Positions 6,428 to 6,431 of a stretch of 6,431 nt of DNA are shown here, piece by piece; position 1 is the first letter of the stretch, and each line of letters starts with the position of its first letter. Source of the stretch: Flavobacteriales bacterium (GTDB taxonomy: Bacteria; Bacteroidota; Bacteroidia; Flavobacteriales; BACL11). Made by a program: the position numbers and the translations under genes. The stretch covers positions 16,073 through 22,503 of the forward strand of contig PAKE01000043.1 in assembly GCA_002710495.1 (NCBI GenBank), given 5' to 3'. The notes under the pieces are model-generated. The model was not told where the DNA came from, did not search any database, and saw nothing but the letters and a program-made list of their open reading frames with translations.

Positions 6428-6431
6428 TGTT

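Noticed and set aside
6427..6431. Start of a following gene overlapping the mnmE stop (TGATG)
   Set aside because: Only five bases are available, so nothing can be supported.

Overview
The window is AT-rich and gene-dense and looks like chromosomal DNA from a member of the Bacteroidota, most likely a marine flavobacterium-type organism. Four things point there: recognisable -33/-7 promoters of the Bacteroidota type (TTTG / TAnnTTTG), no Shine-Dalgarno sequences placed to serve the starts, a lipoprotein carrying the 'GCT.P.A.NYNP.A....SC' repeat that is common in marine Bacteroidota, and a large membrane-anchored VWA-like protein of a type seen in that phylum. The genetic code is standard (TGA, TAG and TAA all serve as stops). 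No mobile element, CRISPR array, tRNA or rRNA is visible, and no stretch over 300 bases lacks a gene.

Layout, left to right. (1) The N-terminal 110 codons of purL (purine synthesis) run leftward off the edge. (2) A 63-bp divergent promoter region separates purL from a rightward gene for a 286-residue predicted lipoprotein, built from a signal peptide plus two gapless copies of a 128-residue unit. (3) That gene meets, tail to tail with a 4-bp overlap, a leftward three-gene cluster: sucD (succinyl-CoA ligase alpha subunit), then fabG (3-oxoacyl-ACP reductase), then a 679-residue membrane-anchored protein with a VWA-like domain and a probable GATase1-like domain. fabG and the last gene are only 4 bp apart. 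(4) A 79-bp divergent region separates sucD from rightward mnmE (tRNA U34-modification GTPase), which is complete and ends 4 bases before the right edge.

The housekeeping genes serve separate pathways: purine synthesis, TCA cycle, fatty-acid synthesis and tRNA modification. The sequence gives no evidence that they act together beyond co-transcription of sucD-fabG-VWA gene or part of it. I see no convincing defence, secretion or biosynthetic system. The two least explained products are the duplicated lipoprotein and the VWA-like membrane protein. The regulatory regions are also informative: both divergent gene pairs show legible Bacteroidota promoter elements, with the two promoters interlocked in the purL/lipoprotein region and a -7 element placed unusually close to the mnmE start codon.
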